A DNA stretch of 64,000 nt from Paramecium tetraurelia. Taxonomy: Eukaryota > Ciliophora > Oligohymenophorea > Peniculida > Parameciidae. Location of the stretch: assembly GCF_000165425.1 (NCBI RefSeq), contig NW_001799066.1:186001-250000 (forward strand). Reading direction: 5' to 3'. Position numbers and translations under genes: made by a program. The notes below the pieces were generated by a model. It did not search any database. It was not told where the DNA came from and saw only the letters and a list, made by a program, of their open reading frames with translations. Positions 36,570 to 53,646 of this stretch are shown here, in pieces (the stretch's first letter is position 1; each line of letters starts with the position of its first letter).

Positions 36570-37751
36570 ATGAATAAACAAAATCCCATGGATATTCTTC
36601 CGATTATCTGGCCATAAAAATTATCAGCAAGACAAGAAGAAGTATTTAGAGTTACACAAGAACTTATGCAATTAAAAGAAGATTAGTCAAATCTTGCTGA
36701 ATCCATTAATTTAACCATCAAATATTTAGCATAACATGCTCCATATATAGATGTGGTTGTTTCTTTTCAAAATTTAGTTGATGTCAAACATCCAATCCAA
36801 GATTTGCTTCATTATTTAAGCACATTCTCTGAAAATGCACTTACACAAGTAGTGAGAAAAGTCAATTTAAATGATCTAAATTCTGATTCTGATGAAACAG
36901 ATTTTACATACAGTGATCCATATGAAGAAATGAAAACACAATTTAATCTTAGGATGATGAAACGAGTAAGTTTTCCCAAATTATAAAAACTTATAAGTGA
37001 TATTTATAGGTTGGAAATGTTAACAAAAGTATATTCATGGGTGAACTAGATAACTTATGTTGATTATGTTAAGGTGAGTGTGTCAACTATCAAGAAAGCA
37101 TTACAAACGGAATACTTAGATGAACTAACAATAAACACTGTTATCCAATGTGCTAAAGGTTAATGTTAATGCGCAAATTAATATTAATAAGATACACCTA
37201 AATTCTAGAAATTGAAAAAAGCACTTCATAAAATAGCACTATTTCAAGATGTCGATCTCTAAGTTCTTCTCACTTTATAACAGAGCGATTAACAACCTAT
37301 TAAAGAATGTGTTTGGACTAGACAATAGGTGATCTAATGCATTTTATTGTTTTGTTTGGTTTAATGCGAACTTCACATTCATGATTTTTAATATTAACTT
37401 CTATTATTCAAGCCTTTTTGTTCTTTTGAAATTTCTTGGAATGAATCTGGATTTAGTCAGGTTAGGGATTATTTCCCCAAGTTGGCCAAGAAATTAAATA
37501 AAAGATATAAAATTTTGAAGGACATCCCCTTTTATGATGCTAAAACTAATAACTAAATTTTTATTTATACCTAATCTTTAGTTGGATATTATCATCATCA
37601 CATTAACTATGATAATTTTTATTTATAGGATGATCTAAAGTAAACCATTAAAGAAATCTTAGAAAATAAAAATTAAGAGAAAAATTTAGCTCTTTAAATA
37701 ATTGTTTCAAATGCAATCATGTTTGCCTAATTACTCAAAGCATTAAAATGA
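36570..37751 (+). CDS. Unknown protein, 393 residues
   Basis: One frame open for the whole length. Starts MNKQNPMDILPIIWPQKL, with helical sequence (EEVFRVTQELMQLKEDQS, LAQHAPYIDVVVSFQNLVD), an acidic patch SDSDETDFTYSDPYEEM, a helix RLEMLTKVYSWVNQITYVD, and a C-terminal half with DYFPKLAKKLNKRYKILKD and ILENKNQEKNLALQIIVSN. Some introns with lengths divisible by three may be hidden. It recalls helical tether or coat subunits (for example COG proteins), but I cannot support a name. Confidence 0.65.
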
Positions 37752-38137
37752 AGTTAATAATACATATATGATTTCAATTAGTATTATATTTAATCATTAT
37801 CAATTTGTGTAAAAACAAATCAATATTTTAACGAAAATCTTATAAAAAGTAATAAGAGTATTTTAATATATTAACCCCATTTTCAGAATAAAACTTTACA
37901 TGATTTTGGTAAAGAAATTGGATTCTTATTGAATAGATTTTCTTATTAAATAATTATAATGTTATTAAATGGAATCTCTAAAAGTAGCTTTGTTTTACTC
38001 AATTTAAAATAATAACTGAGGTTCATTCATAGATAATTTAAAAATATATAGTTTATAATTATGATTACAAAAATGTAAAACATTTATCATGCAAAATCTT
38101 CATATACATAAAAATATCAGTTTCAATTATGACCATT
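37752..38137. other. AT-rich convergent intergenic stretch
   Basis: About 385 bp between converging gene ends. Nothing coding-like or structured is evident. Confidence 0.45.
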
Positions 38138-38605
38138 TCAAGTATTTAAATATTCCAATAATTGGTCTTCATCAAAAGTTGTTTGTGACCACTTGTTAAC
38201 TTTGTCCATTTAAGCTTCTGTATAAAATTTTTAGGATTAGTTTTGCGATGGTTATATGTTTATTTTTCTATGCGTAGTATATTTTTTCGAAACTTATATG
38301 GCTAGTTTTTTGCTGCTCATTAATGCATATTATTATTGAAGAGGTTCTTTTTCTATGGGATTGAACGATAGTCCAATAGCTCCTAGGCCTTCAAATTTAT
38401 TGAAAATCTAAGGTTGTGATGGCCTTTATGATAAGCAATTTTCTGGTTTTTAGGGTTTTTTCAATATGGATCTTTGTGAGGGTGAAGCATAAATAGGTGG
38501 TAAAGACTTAACAATAAGAGGTTTTTTCAAAACTTGAGACAAAGAAATAGGTTTGTATTTTCTTTATAACAGGATGTTTGGTTTATTCCTTTCAGATAAA
38601 ATCAT
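38138..38605 (-). CDS. Unknown basic protein, 155 residues
   Basis: Single open frame from MILSERNKPNILLQRKYKPI to DEDQLLEYLNT. It is basic and Pro/Ser-rich in the first half (KSLPPIYASPSQRSILKKP), with a short conserved-looking end (MDKVNKWSQTTFDEDQLLEY). No introns, no recognised domain. Long enough and of normal composition, so likely a real gene. Confidence 0.65.
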
Positions 38606-38783
38606 TAAAAAATAAATAAATAATATTTAAAGCGATGCTTTCTAATTCTTATTCTTGGCATAAAGCTATTGATATGGATAGTAATCAAAACAACATTTAG
38701 ATAACGACTTTTTTTTTGGATTAATTCTAATTAATGTGATTTAAGAATATCACTTATTTATTTATAAACTTAAATTCTTAATT

Positions 38784-39737
38784 ATGCTTATAAAAGAAGT
38801 CTAAAAATTCTGTGAACAAAGGAAAATTGTATTGGATTTGAAAAAGATGGTGACAGAGTATTCATTGAAGTAAGGATTGATTAGAAATAAAAGTATTTTT
38901 ATATGATAAACTTAGATGATAGTCAACATTGGTTTGGCATCAAATTCAATAAATACGTCGAGATGAACGAAGAATTGAAAGCTAAAACAGAGAGACAAGA
39001 AAGCTTCTTATAAGAGTATTATCATCAATCTAATGTTCATTTAGAATTTAATTAATCATAGAAAGGGGATATCGACCAGACAAAGAGGCAAAAGATTTGA
39101 AACGCAGAAATAAGGGTTAAAACAAATCGGAAAAATAAACTAAAAATCTCACCTAATAAATTAAAGAAGCAGAACTTGAATTAATGGTACGTCTTAACTT
39201 ACCTAGTTATATTGGTTATAATTTAACAACTTTATTTCTCCAATACACAAAGACTTTGGAGAATTACCAAGCTATAATCCAAAAAAAATACAACCTTTTA
39301 GAGTGGGCATCCCTTATACTGAGAAAATCGAAATTAAAGGCAATACAATAAATTTAACTCCCTAAACGCCAATTGACAAGATAATAATTACAGAAAATTA
39401 TCAATTACATGACATCATTGATTTGGAATAGAAAGATAATTAAATATTGATAAATGATAAAGTGGTAGTCAGTGTGTGCTCAACTAATCAAATAGCTATG
39501 GACTAACAATTCATTCAACTTGAGTAAATTCGAAGATAATTGAAAAAAAACTCAAAATATGTGATCACTCCAAGTTTAGGACTGAAATATTATGAGGCTT
39601 CAAAAATTGAATTAATTGGTGAAGATGATGATGGGGAACTTAAACGAATTGCTAGTAGTTCGAATTTGATTGATCATGTATATACAAGATATCAAAATAG
39701 GAATTAATAATTCCTTATTGTGACTGAGTTAGAATGA
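38784..39737 (+). CDS. Unknown protein, 293 residues
   Basis: Introns 38799-38821, 39016-39044 and 39187-39206 (23, 29 and 20 nt) connect MLIKEENCIGFEKDGDRVFI, NLDDSQHWFGIKFNKYVEM, IIERGYRPDKEAKDLKRR and FISPIHKDFGELPSYNPKK. The second half has PFRVGIPYTEKIEIKGNTI, VVSVCSTNQIAMDQQFIQ and SLGLKYYEASKIELIGEDDD. Start and stop frames agree. No family recognised. The stop at 39735-39737 is 43 bp before the copper transporter start. A further downstream splice that would extend it into the next gene was rejected. Confidence 0.7.
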
Positions 39738-39780
39738 TATTATATAAAAAGTTATTAATAATATAAGTAAATTAAGAAAA

Positions 39781-40204
39781 ATGATGATGGAAATGTATGT
39801 GTATTGGACAGCAAAATGCGAGTTCATTTTTGAAAGGTAAAATTTTTATCATTTCTTCAAAGCTGGAGAATTTATGATGATTAACCATTTTTGTTATTTT
39901 GTGGTTGCTTCTTATCTTGCCTATATTCAATTATTCATATCATGTATATGCTTTAAGGTGATAAAGTATAAATCTTTATGAAACAATTTATGTACAAGCA
40001 TTTAATTATCCTTTTAGGTCAAGAAGAATAGGATTTTCTATATATTAATTCTTTCTAACTCTGTCAAGTATGATTACAATGATGTTGTTAATGACGATGA
40101 ACGCCTGGGTCAATATAGCAGTCGGGGTTGGATACACGATAGGATATGGAATTACATAGGTTACTAAACCAAATTCAAAATACACTCAAGTTGATTCGAT
40201 ATGA
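39781..40204 (+). CDS. Ctr-type copper transporter
   Basis: 123 residues; introns 39837-39862 (ends AAAG) and 39992-40017. The N-terminus MMMEMYVYWTAKCEFIFESW has the clustered methionines and the F-x-S-W entry to the first helix typical of Ctr proteins. Helix 1 follows (LLFCGCFLSCLYSIIHIMYM), then a cytosolic loop VQIFMKQFMSRRIGFSIYQF, helix 2 with M-x-x-x-M (SSMITMMLLMTMNAW) and helix 3 with G-x-x-x-G (VGVGYTIGYGI). Ctr proteins form trimers and import Cu(I). The external domain is very short, so the triple-Met start itself may serve as the metal site. Confidence 0.85.
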
Positions 40205-40376
40205 CCAAAATTGATATACAAGAGTTTAATTTATAATTATTAAGAATATCTAATATATAGACAATTCCATTCTTTAATTATACATATATGGTTTATATTT
40301 CTGCAGAACTTTAATTCCATCAATTTAAATGCTTTAATTGCATTTTTATTAATAATAAAATAAGAGCATTAGATAA

Positions 40377-41775
40377 ATGGATGAATAAATAATGTGGGAA
40401 AAAACTGCGTATGATTTAGAGGAATTGGAGATTATTAAGATTTAGGATTATAGAAGCGACTAGAGAAAATCTAGAAATTAGAAATTACCTATTTTGTTAT
40501 CTATATTGAAAGAGATTAATAATTCATCAAACTTATTTGATTTAGCGATTCGTTATGATAAATATAAATCTAAGCTATAAACATCATCTTAAAAAGAAGA
40601 ACAATATAACGAAATAATGTGCTCAATTTCATTTTCATAAACTAAATCCAACATTAATCCTTATGTAAAAATGTATTATTCTATAAAAGTAAGATGCGCA
40701 AAGAAAACAAACTCAAATAGTTACTGATTAAAAAAATGGCTAATTTAAAAATATTATTAATCTATTAGAAGCAACAGAACTAAATATAAAATCAGATTTG
40801 AATAATATATAATAAGAAAATAAACATTTAAAAAAAAAAATAAGTACATATTTTGATAGTTTATGGACATCAACATCAAATAGAAATCCTCAAGTTAATG
40901 AACTTAATTACGGATTAAAAGATAGATAAGAACATTACTAAGAAATTCAACTATCTACTTTGCCTATCTTAGAAAAGGAGAGAAGCTAATTAGTATGTTA
41001 CAAAGAAAATCAAGAAAAATAAATTTAAAATCAAACTAGGGATCTAGAGAATTTTAATTCTACTCAAGAGAAGTACTAAGACTAATCAAATTATATTTCT
41101 GAACTTAAAAAAGGTTACGAACTACTAGAAGATTAAGTTGCCAGTATTAAGGAGAGAGTAGAAAAACTTAAGTAAGCCTAAGAAGTGATGCACTTAGAAA
41201 CAAAAATTGAACAATTTTGTAGTCAAATATTGGTTAGGCAAAATGAAGGGAGAAAGCAGATTTTAGAAAGCTTAAATGATTTTCTAGAGAAAGCCAAATT
41301 TCAATTAATGAGGAAGTATAAGGAAAAAACAGCAAAATCATTTTTATGCGAAGACATGATTGAATATGAAGAATAATCTTTAAGATAGGAAATGCAAGAA
41401 TTCTGTTTGAATAAGAACGAACAAGAGACTAAAACTAAGGCTTAACAAATAAAGCAAATATTTTCAGAGAAAATTGTATAATAAAAAATAAAATAATAAA
41501 GGCTAATTGAGGAAAATAAGGATTTATGTAAAAAAATTTAAATACTCAGCACTAATCAATTTTAAGAAAGGTGCAAAGATTTATAAGAGTAAAAAGAAAA
41601 ACTCTATGAAGAAAATAACTATAAAGAAAGCTAAATTCAAGAAATTTTGTAGATCAACCAAGCAGGGTAGCTAATGGTTGAGGATTTAGAAAAAAAAAAA
41701 TAAATAATAGAATAATAAAAATAATATTATCAATTATCTAAATTTGCTAGAATAAAAAGCAAACTAATGTCTTGA
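40377..41775 (+). CDS. Long coiled-coil protein, 457 residues
   Basis: One intron (40665-40689) ends AAAAG. Starts MDEQIMWEKTAYDLEELEII. From about residue 120 on the sequence is almost continuous heptad-type coiled coil rich in Glu, Lys and Gln (ELKKGYELLEDQVASIKERV, RLIEENKDLCKKIQIL, EDLEKKKQIIEQQKQYYQLS). Probably a structural or ciliary/basal-body type protein by composition; no specific family can be named. Confidence 0.8.
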
Positions 41776-42210
41776 ATGTAATCTATATAATTAACTATTT
41801 AAATAATATATAATTCATGATTTTGATTTATTCTTTGATAAATGAAAGGAAAATGGGAGATATATTGAATAGAATATGATAATATAATACTTAAAAATAT
41901 AAAATAATATTAATAATAAGAGTTTAATCAAAAAAAATATTCATATAGAAGAAACATTAAAGTTTAATTTTCTTATTCATAATGATCTATTTTTAATGAA
42001 GATTCGTTTTTCCTTATTTTCATTTTATAGATCTTACATCTAATATTTATACTAGTTATAAGAACTATCTCTTTTTTATACTTTTAGATTTATTATTAAA
42101 TGAGAAAGGAATGTCATATATAATGTTTATGGAAATTAGATTTCATTAATAACTATATATACATAAAATTATTATAAAATAAAATCATGCTTAAATAGCA
42201 TTATATAATA
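41776..42210. other. AT-rich convergent intergenic stretch
   Basis: About 435 bp between converging genes, one of the most AT-rich parts of the window. No supported gene. Confidence 0.5.
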
Positions 42211-43768
42211 TCAGCTATTTGCCAAACCAAGTATTTTATTAAGTGTTTTTGCTGATCTTTTTCCGTTTCTGCTAAAATCATATCTAAATTCGCTCACAGT
42301 TCGATCAACTGACCTAATGCTTTTCTTGATTGAAGATTGGTTTAAGGTTGAAATTAGATCCTATCTAGGTTATTTAGAGACTGTTCGAGACCTTTGCTTT
42401 TTTTTTTCTGGAGTTAAAAAGAAACTGTTTAACATTTTTGATTGTGAAATAGGCTTAGATTTATTATTGTCAGTAAAGAGTTATTCTAAAATATGTATTT
42501 AATATAAACTTTACTCTTTAGTTTATTGAACAATGATTGATCTTTCATAATCTTTTAAAAGTCTATTTAGATTTCAGGATGGAGTTATTTGAAGGTCAAT
42601 TCTGATTAATTGTCCTCTTTCAAATTAAATTAATTTTTATCAATGCCAACAGATTTTAATAAAGCCAGGTAATCATCTTGCATATAGGTCTGCCATTAAC
42701 TTACTTTTGGAGTATCTTTATATAATAAATGTTATTATTTCAATTTTAATTTATTTTGGGCATTTCTAGCCATTTGTCTTAATTAGTATTTTCTATTGAA
42801 CATTTTTCTTGGATCTATTTCCTTTTCTTCCTCAGCACTATCAGTATCGATTCCATTATTATTATTACTAGAGCCATGTGGTTTGAGTAAAACTAATCTC
42901 TCCTCCTTGGCTCTTTTTTCATAACTCAATTAGAATGCATTGAAAAATTGAAAATCCCCTCTGTCATCTTAATTCCATTCAAAAATACCATCATTAATGA
43001 TTGTGTCATCAAGTATCTATGTAAAATAAGGATAATTACATCTAAAAACTAAACGATTTTAAAGGTAATATATCTTAGGTATTCAAAGGTACTTCTTTCT
43101 TTTAATTACCTAAGGAATTCATCTTCAATTGTCTGACTAATATACTCTGTTGATGCTGAGATAACTTCACCTCTGATAATGCGAGTCTCCATTGCACTTC
43201 TATCAAATAATTTATGATTCACATCTCTTTTTCTATTGAAGTGAATTCTATGAGTTAAAAATGCTCTCTATTTGATATAATTTTATATATAAAATATTTT
43301 GTGCCAAAATTTGTCCCCCTTTCTTTTAGACATCAATAAAAAAAACTCAGATTCAGTCATTATTTGTGCTGAATCATCGTCAAACTTTACTAAAACAGCT
43401 TCCTTACTTTTTTCACTAATATTATTTATTTATTCTTTATTTACATTACCTTTAATATATAATCATTACATACTCAAAGCTGACTATTATTTTTCATTCA
43501 GTTGGATCAAATCTAATTACATATTAGTATTTGCAATTTTCTTCCTTCTGTTATTCAAGTATTGCATTAATTTTTATAATGATCCTTTCCATTATTGAAC
43601 TCTCAATTAGTATGGCCTATCTATACCATCTTTGATACTCTATAAAATAGATTAAGGCTCTCCTTTCTCAAAATACACAGTGTCTTAAATCTAAATGTTT
43701 AAAGTTCTGCCAAAGGATTCTTAAACCAAACGAGTCACAATAAAAATAAAGTCTCTATCATTTGACAT
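42211..43768 (-). CDS. Unknown conserved-looking protein, 493 residues, possible 5' extension
   Basis: Four exons; introns of 24, 23 and 29 nt reconcile start and stop. Starts MSNDRDFIFIVTRLVQESFG, then NIQIQDTVYFEKGEPQSILQ, KFDDDSAQIMTESEFFLLMS, NHKLFDRSAMETRIIRGEVI and ILDDTIINDGIFEWNQDD. After an acidic Asn-rich spacer (GSSNNNNGIDTDSAEEEKEI) come DTPKVSQWQTYMQDDYLALL and a basic end (RSVDRTVSEFRYDFSRNGKR). The second intron boundary removes an in-frame TGA. The frame also stays protein-like upstream of the chosen ATG as far as an in-frame TGA at 43844-43846; see findings. No family named. Confidence 0.72.
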
Positions 43769-43846
43769 TTACTTCCCTTTAACTTATTATGGTTCATCTA
43801 ATGGTTTGGGTATTCTGCATTATTGTATTGCGTTACTTTTTCTTCA

Positions 43847-43979
43847 ACGATGATATGCATAAATTGCATTAGCAAGTGTACTTGTCATCTACACTATACG
43901 AAACAAAGTGTTCGTTATTTCTTCTCATTATTTGTGGACTTTTATCGCTTTTATCAGTTTCTATACTTAAATTTTTCAT
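43847..43979 (-). CDS. Upstream coding-like exon pair, separate small gene or 5' end of the next gene
   Basis: From ATG 43977-43979, MKNLSIETDKSDK is followed by a 16-nt GT...AG segment (43924-43939) and then KEITNTLFRIVQMTSTLAN AIYAYHR up to TGA at 43844-43846. Beyond that TGA the same frame continues RKSNAIQQCRIPKPLDEPQ into the ATG of the downstream gene. Composition argues that this is coding. Whether it is its own gene or the true N-terminus of the 42.2-43.8 kb gene cannot be decided by eye. Confidence 0.4.
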
Positions 43980-44892
43980 AATTTTCATTTACATAGAGAA
44001 TTGTTAATAAAATAAAAAAATTATTATTGAATAAACAGATTTTGTTAGTTAACACTTCAAATTTGTTTTATTTTGATGACAATTTAAATCAAATACCTTT
44101 CATTATAACGTTAATTTACAAGATTGTATTAATAGTAGACTAAGAGAGATGAAAGGAAAGTGTTAGCTTTAATTATTCTTGTCTAAATTTAAAACTACAT
44201 TATTTAATGATGCTTAAAATAAAAATTATTCAATTAATTTCTTAATGATATTCAAACAAATAATTTATAAATTCTAAACTCAGTGATAATTCCACAATTT
44301 TTAACTCAATCATAAATTTAAATACAATAGACTTAAAATGATGTTCCATAAATAAAATTATCCTTATATTTGCTGTTTAGATATAGACCTAGAATTGATA
44401 TTTAAATTCAACAAGATCTTAGAGTGTAGAATATCAGATTCGCTTAATTTAGAAGATATGAATTAAGGTTGAGTGAGATTTATGCAACAATAAACTTATA
44501 TTAACCCTTAAATATTAAACTGTAATAATTAAATTAAAGAATATTCATAATGCTGGAAAGAAAAAATAATGATGATCATCTAAAATATAAATCTTTAGCA
44601 AATTTTTTTATAAAATAATTTAAATTATGTTAAATTATTCATGCAGCTATTTTTTTATCATTATCTTGTTAATTTCTAGAATATAAGATAATTAGCTATA
44701 AATTAATTATTATGGAACTTAATATTTTATTTCTAATTTAATATGGAATAATTCTCAATAACTTCTTAACTTAATACTAGGATCATATTAGTATTAATTA
44801 TTCCTTTCTAATATGAAGCTATCCTGTTATATTATTTCTCAAAACTTATCATTTTTAAAACTAATTTATATACTATTTAATTTTTAATTTAG
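43980..44892. other. Long AT-rich divergent intergenic region with one short open frame
   Basis: About 910 bp before the PI4K gene. It contains only one modest open frame (44338-44472, 44 codons, MMFHKQNYPYICCLDIDLEL...) that ends quickly at TGA and has no partner exon I could find. The rest is A/T runs. It may include regulatory DNA for the two divergent genes. Confidence 0.4.
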
Positions 44893-47442
<2,550 letters not shown>

Positions 47443-47503
47443 TTTTCTTATATATTTATTTGTTAATTTTTCATAGTATGAAATAAATATATAACTAAAT
47501 TAA

Positions 47504-48785
47504 TCAAGCCATAGCTGAGGCTCTTCCTGTTTTATATCCTTTATTGATATTATTTTAATCAAACCTACTCTACAACAACTACGATTATTTTTATTTTAAT
47601 TAAGTCAAATCTATTTTCGACGTTTCTTAATTAGTGCTCATTACTCTTCTCTTTCTTTTCGCTTGTTGATTTGAAGGATTATTAGGAGACTTGGATTTTT
47701 GCTTAGTGAGAGTTTTTTGATCTAGGTTTAACTTTCTCATTAGACATTCTAATATAATATTAGTGGCCTTTAATTTATTGCTGTTATTCTGACAAGGCTT
47801 TAGTAATTGCATAATTTAAGGTTTTATAGATCTTTGAGTTGTAGGTCTTGGAGATATAGATTATTTTGTATTATTGATATTCCTTTAAGTAAGTGGAATC
47901 TATTGAACCTGTAATTTGCAGATTTTTTCCGTGCTGTAAACCTTTGGTTGTGAAACTTCTCTTTAAGTTTAAATGGCTGAATTTTTTAAAGGTTTTTTTC
48001 TTTAGAAAAGTTCATTAAAGTTTTCTTTGAATTCTAGTCTAGAATTAGTATCAGATTTATGATCCTATTTTGATTTATTATAGTAATCAGAATCCTTTCT
48101 TTAGAGAGGTAGATTGTATTTACGAGAATCGAACTCTCTTAGAGTGTTTTTTGAAGTGTTTATGGCTTCTTTTAAATTCTTTTATATCTCGATCAATGTG
48201 TTAGATTATTCTTGTTTAGTGAAATTTAACTAACCCAAAAGATTTTGCAATGACTAAGTTAATGTGAATATTCAATTAATACAGTTTAGATAGAATTTTA
48301 TGTTGCTGTTGGTTATTCAACATGTCCTCCTAGCATCCTAGATATTCTGATGTATTCTATTCTGCGACGTTTATCATGATATTTAGATAATGTAGTAGCT
48401 ATAGGCAACATGAACAGGCGTGCAATATCTCGATGAAACTATTCAGTATAGTTTTGAAAGTAATTACTTTATAATATTCGGTTAATACAATGGTTTTTTG
48501 TCTTGTATCATTTGTAGAGTAGAATCTTTTTAAATATTCATTGGAATCGTAATATGTCCATTCTTTATAAGTGGTGTATTGTTTCGATCGTTATTGCAAA
48601 AGTATTATATTGATATCCTTTTGATAGTAATAGTTCTGGCTGGCTGAGTATTTGATGTATAGAGCTCTTGTGATGAGAGAACAAAATTTCTGAGATTATT
48701 GGCAGAAAAGACAGTCCTAGGTGTGTAGCAGATCCAAAGTACTAGCAGTTGATCCTCCATATTGGGTTCGTTTGGATTTATACAT
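47504..48785 (-). CDS. Conserved protein of an unnamed family; paralog of the gene at 14.0-15.3 kb
   Basis: 407 residues; introns 48439-48467 and 48254-48282, both 29 nt. Starts MYKSKRTQYGGSTASTLDLL. The shared module is CLFCQQSQK, LITRALYIKYSASQNYYYQ, KDINIILLQQRSKQ, NEYLKRFYST, VLTEYYKFHRDIARLFMLP and YHDKRRRIEYIRISRML. Then GGHVEQPTATQNSIQ and a basic Ser/Asn/Gln-rich tail with a coiled segment (QSNTLIEIQKNLKEAINTSK). Length, module order and tail style match the paralog at 14 kb (402 residues). Unknown function; the module looks structured, the tail disordered. Confidence 0.86.
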
Positions 48786-48908
48786 TTTAAATTAATGAAT
48801 AAAATATAATTCCACTCTTTGCAGGTAATACCTACAAAAATTGAATTCACCATATTCAAGCCACAATTGAATTATATTGTAAAATAGGTTCATCGTTTAA
48901 AATGTGTC

Positions 48909-52826
<3,918 letters not shown>

Positions 52827-53050
52827 TTAAACTCTTATTATTAATTATGTTATATTTTAAGTATAATATATCATTTACAATTATATCATATAAATATAAA
52901 CTAATCATATTCCCTACGAATCTATCATTTTATAACCAAGATGAAGTTATTCTTATATAAACTTTAAATATCTTAATAGTTATGTATTTTAATTCAAAAT
53001 CATCAAAATATATATAACATTTATTAAAAATAAAATATAATATTTAAAGT

Positions 53051-53621
53051 ATGAATAAAGATTAAAAACCTTAAAAACCATTACCTAAATCAGACATGGA
53101 AGTTCTAAAATAATACCATCAATTTGTTAGAGATGACGAAGAAGATATTGATCCAAAGTTAAGTACAAACGATGACTATGGCAGGATGATCGCAAGAAAA
53201 TATTATGATAAGCTCTATAAGGAATACGCTATCATAGATTTATCACAGTATAAAACTGGAAAGTAAATAAACATAATAATTATTAGGATTGGGATGAGAT
53301 GGAGGACTGAACCAGAAGTATTGAGTGGCAAGGGAGAAACAATTTGTGGGAACAAAGTTTGCACCAAAGACAAAGAATTAAGCACTTGGGAATTGAATTT
53401 CTAATATAAAGAAAATTAAGAAGTAAAGAATACCTTAGTCAAAGTGAAGTGTTGTAATAGTTGCAGTCAATAATTGAATTACAAAGTATTTAATTATTTG
53501 TGTGCTTTTTAAATAGAAACTTCACAAATAGGTAAAAGAGTACACAGAGGAGGAGATCAGGCATTTGTTGGCGAAGTTAGAGGAGAAAAAGAAGAAACTA
53601 AAACAAGAAGAAGATTCTTGA
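53051..53621 (+). CDS. FRA10AC1: FRA10AC1 homolog
   Basis: 171 residues with introns 53263-53286 and 53486-53516 (24 and 31 nt). Shows the conserved FRA10AC1 core in order: DMEVLKQYHQFVRDDEED, ARKYYDKLYKEYAIIDLSQY, GMRWRTEPEVLSGKGE, TICGNKVCTKDKELSTWELN, KVKCCNSCSQQLNY and a charged helical end (KEYTEEEIRHLLAKLEEKKK). The two C-x-x-C pairs suggest a zinc site. In other eukaryotes the protein associates with spliceosomes, which suits a genome with many tiny introns; its role here is inferred only from homology. Confidence 0.94.
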
Positions 53622-53646
53622 TATTAAAATTATTAATTAAATTATT

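Noticed and set aside
39728-39833. Extra intron and last exon for the gene at 38784-39737 (ending in VHF)
   Set aside because: The added exon overlaps the N-terminus of the copper transporter in another frame; the Ctr reading has clear family motifs, the other does not.
42317-42502. 61-codon plus-strand frame
   Set aside because: Antisense of the C-terminal exon of the gene at 42211-43768, which is spliced in frame with its upstream exons.
48605-48859. 84-codon minus-strand frame starting MNMVNSIFVG
   Set aside because: Another frame of the same strand aligns with the paralog at 14 kb and explains the segment.
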